Below, in pieces: positions 63,071 through 64,000 of a stretch of 64,000 nucleotides of DNA (its first letter is position 1; each line of letters opens with the position of its first letter). The stretch covers positions 69,190,631 to 69,254,630 of the forward strand of contig NW_022098076.1 of the NCBI RefSeq assembly GCF_002288925.2. Reading direction: 5' to 3'. The notes beneath the pieces are model-generated. The model was not told where the DNA came from. It made no database searches and saw nothing but the letters and a program-made list of their open reading frames with translations. Origin of the DNA: Delphinapterus leucas. Taxonomy: Eukaryota > Chordata > Mammalia > Artiodactyla > Monodontidae. Position numbers and translations under genes: made by a program.

Positions 63071-64000
63071 TATGGTCACTTAACCCTACATGTAGACTCT
63101 GAAGGTATTAGATTCCCACAGAAATAAAGGATAGGTTCTCCAATTGAATAGTCATTAGGAAAGGGTGTATTTACTGTTAACATAACTATATTTTCTTTGG
63201 TGTAAGATTGAATAGATGCTCCAAACCCAGTCTTTCCCCATTCTGGAGGAACTAAGTGCATTCTGGTATTCCCACTTCTTGTTGGTTAGGCAATCAAAAG
63301 GAGGGAAACTTCTTTCTTAATTGTGATTGGCATGATTCAGTGTGTCTACACAATCTTAAATAAGTTTGAGAAACAAGCAACTGGGAACGTGATCCTTGTT
63401 TGGATTTTGGTGACTTACTTCTGCATTACCTGAGAGGGGGCAGAGATAGGGACAATATATATAAAACTCTAACAGATGGCATTTGGAAGCTTTCCCTGCT
63501 AGCCATACACTAACTGCTTTAGGTCAGAAGAAGTCAAGAGGAGAGACACAGCCACAGCCTAGGATAGTGCATTCTTAGTGTAATTCATGTGATTTTGGGC
63601 ATGAAGAGAGCAGACCGTAGTACTTCTCTGAATGAGTGACTTTTGGGGGCATATAATAGTATTATGAATGGAGAATCTAGAAGGAAGAAAATCATAATCT
63701 TTGGGATTTTGAAATCCCTTCAATCAACATATCATGAAGAAACTAGCTACTAAAAAGAGGAAAAGAGCACAGTCCCTGCTATAGAATAATAATGGTCTCA
63801 ATAGAAGAATCCGAGAGTCAGCATCACTGTGCAGACATCCAAGGGAGCTGATAGAGACTCAGTATTCAAGGACCTTCATGACTCCATAAGCAAAGATCGA
63901 GGCTTAGAAATAAGCTTATGTCACACTGCTAGTTTAGCCACATGGGACAAGGGCAATATGGTGTATGTCTAGAACAACATGGAAAGGCTTTTAGAGTGGC

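Larger units (their letters stand above)
39090..64000. other. Intergenic region upstream of LANCL1
   Basis: About 25 kb with no convincing multi-exon gene. Contents are listed separately: MER20, a CHR SINE, an old L1, MaLR LTRs, an L1 3' end, the SLC22 exon, MIR and L2 pieces, hAT relics, a pyrimidine tract, a truncated L1 and a terminal MIR. Stretches such as 42400-44440, 49790-52790, 53100-55180, 55700-57050 and 61500-62830 show nothing I can assign with confidence. A CTCF-like motif sits at 54327-54342. By human synteny CPS1 would lie further right. Confidence 0.7.

Overview
This window is mammalian nuclear DNA and most likely comes from a cetacean. It carries many copies of the tRNA-derived CHR SINE, the family typical of whales and hippos with relatives in ruminants. 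Several copies are nearly consensus and still have intact target-site duplications. There are also L1 elements of the matching type, MIR, L2, MaLR LTR and hAT fossils, and one spliced gene with vertebrate splice signals. Nothing looks prokaryotic. The exact species cannot be read from the sequence.

Left part (1 to about 39,060): the minus strand carries the 5' two thirds of LANCL1, the lanthionine-synthetase-C-like, glutathione-binding protein. Six coding exons can be placed to the base (38571-38651, 35054-35171, 13678-13885, 4835-4970, 4140-4286, 1672-1854). They join in phase to encode residues 1-291 with no stop. An untranslated first exon ends at 38980 inside a CpG-rich promoter. Exons for the C-terminal quarter, with the remaining zinc ligands, lie off the left edge. 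The largest intron (13886-35053) holds an antisense, degenerate L1 with two CHR SINEs nested in it; one of these contains a 100-N assembly gap.

Right part (about 39,090 to 64,000): this is intergenic DNA upstream of LANCL1. In human the next gene, head-to-head, is CPS1, but I recognise no CPS1 coding exon here. The one coding-like feature is an intact exon (46092-46295) encoding the last transmembrane region of an SLC22 organic-anion transporter. It has both splice sites but no recognisable upstream exons. The rest is repeats: a 5'-truncated L1 on the minus strand at 59.4-61.2 kb, a shorter L1 3' end at 44.4-44.9 kb, MaLR LTRs, hAT relics, and an unbroken 225-base pyrimidine tract at 58.05-58.28 kb.

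I found no convincing new multi-gene system. The best leads are the orphan SLC22 exon with possible downstream mini-exons, an upstream ORF that would overlap the LANCL1 start codon, a near-perfect 23-bp hairpin at 18.8 kb, and an assembly artefact inside a SINE at 25.6-25.9 kb.
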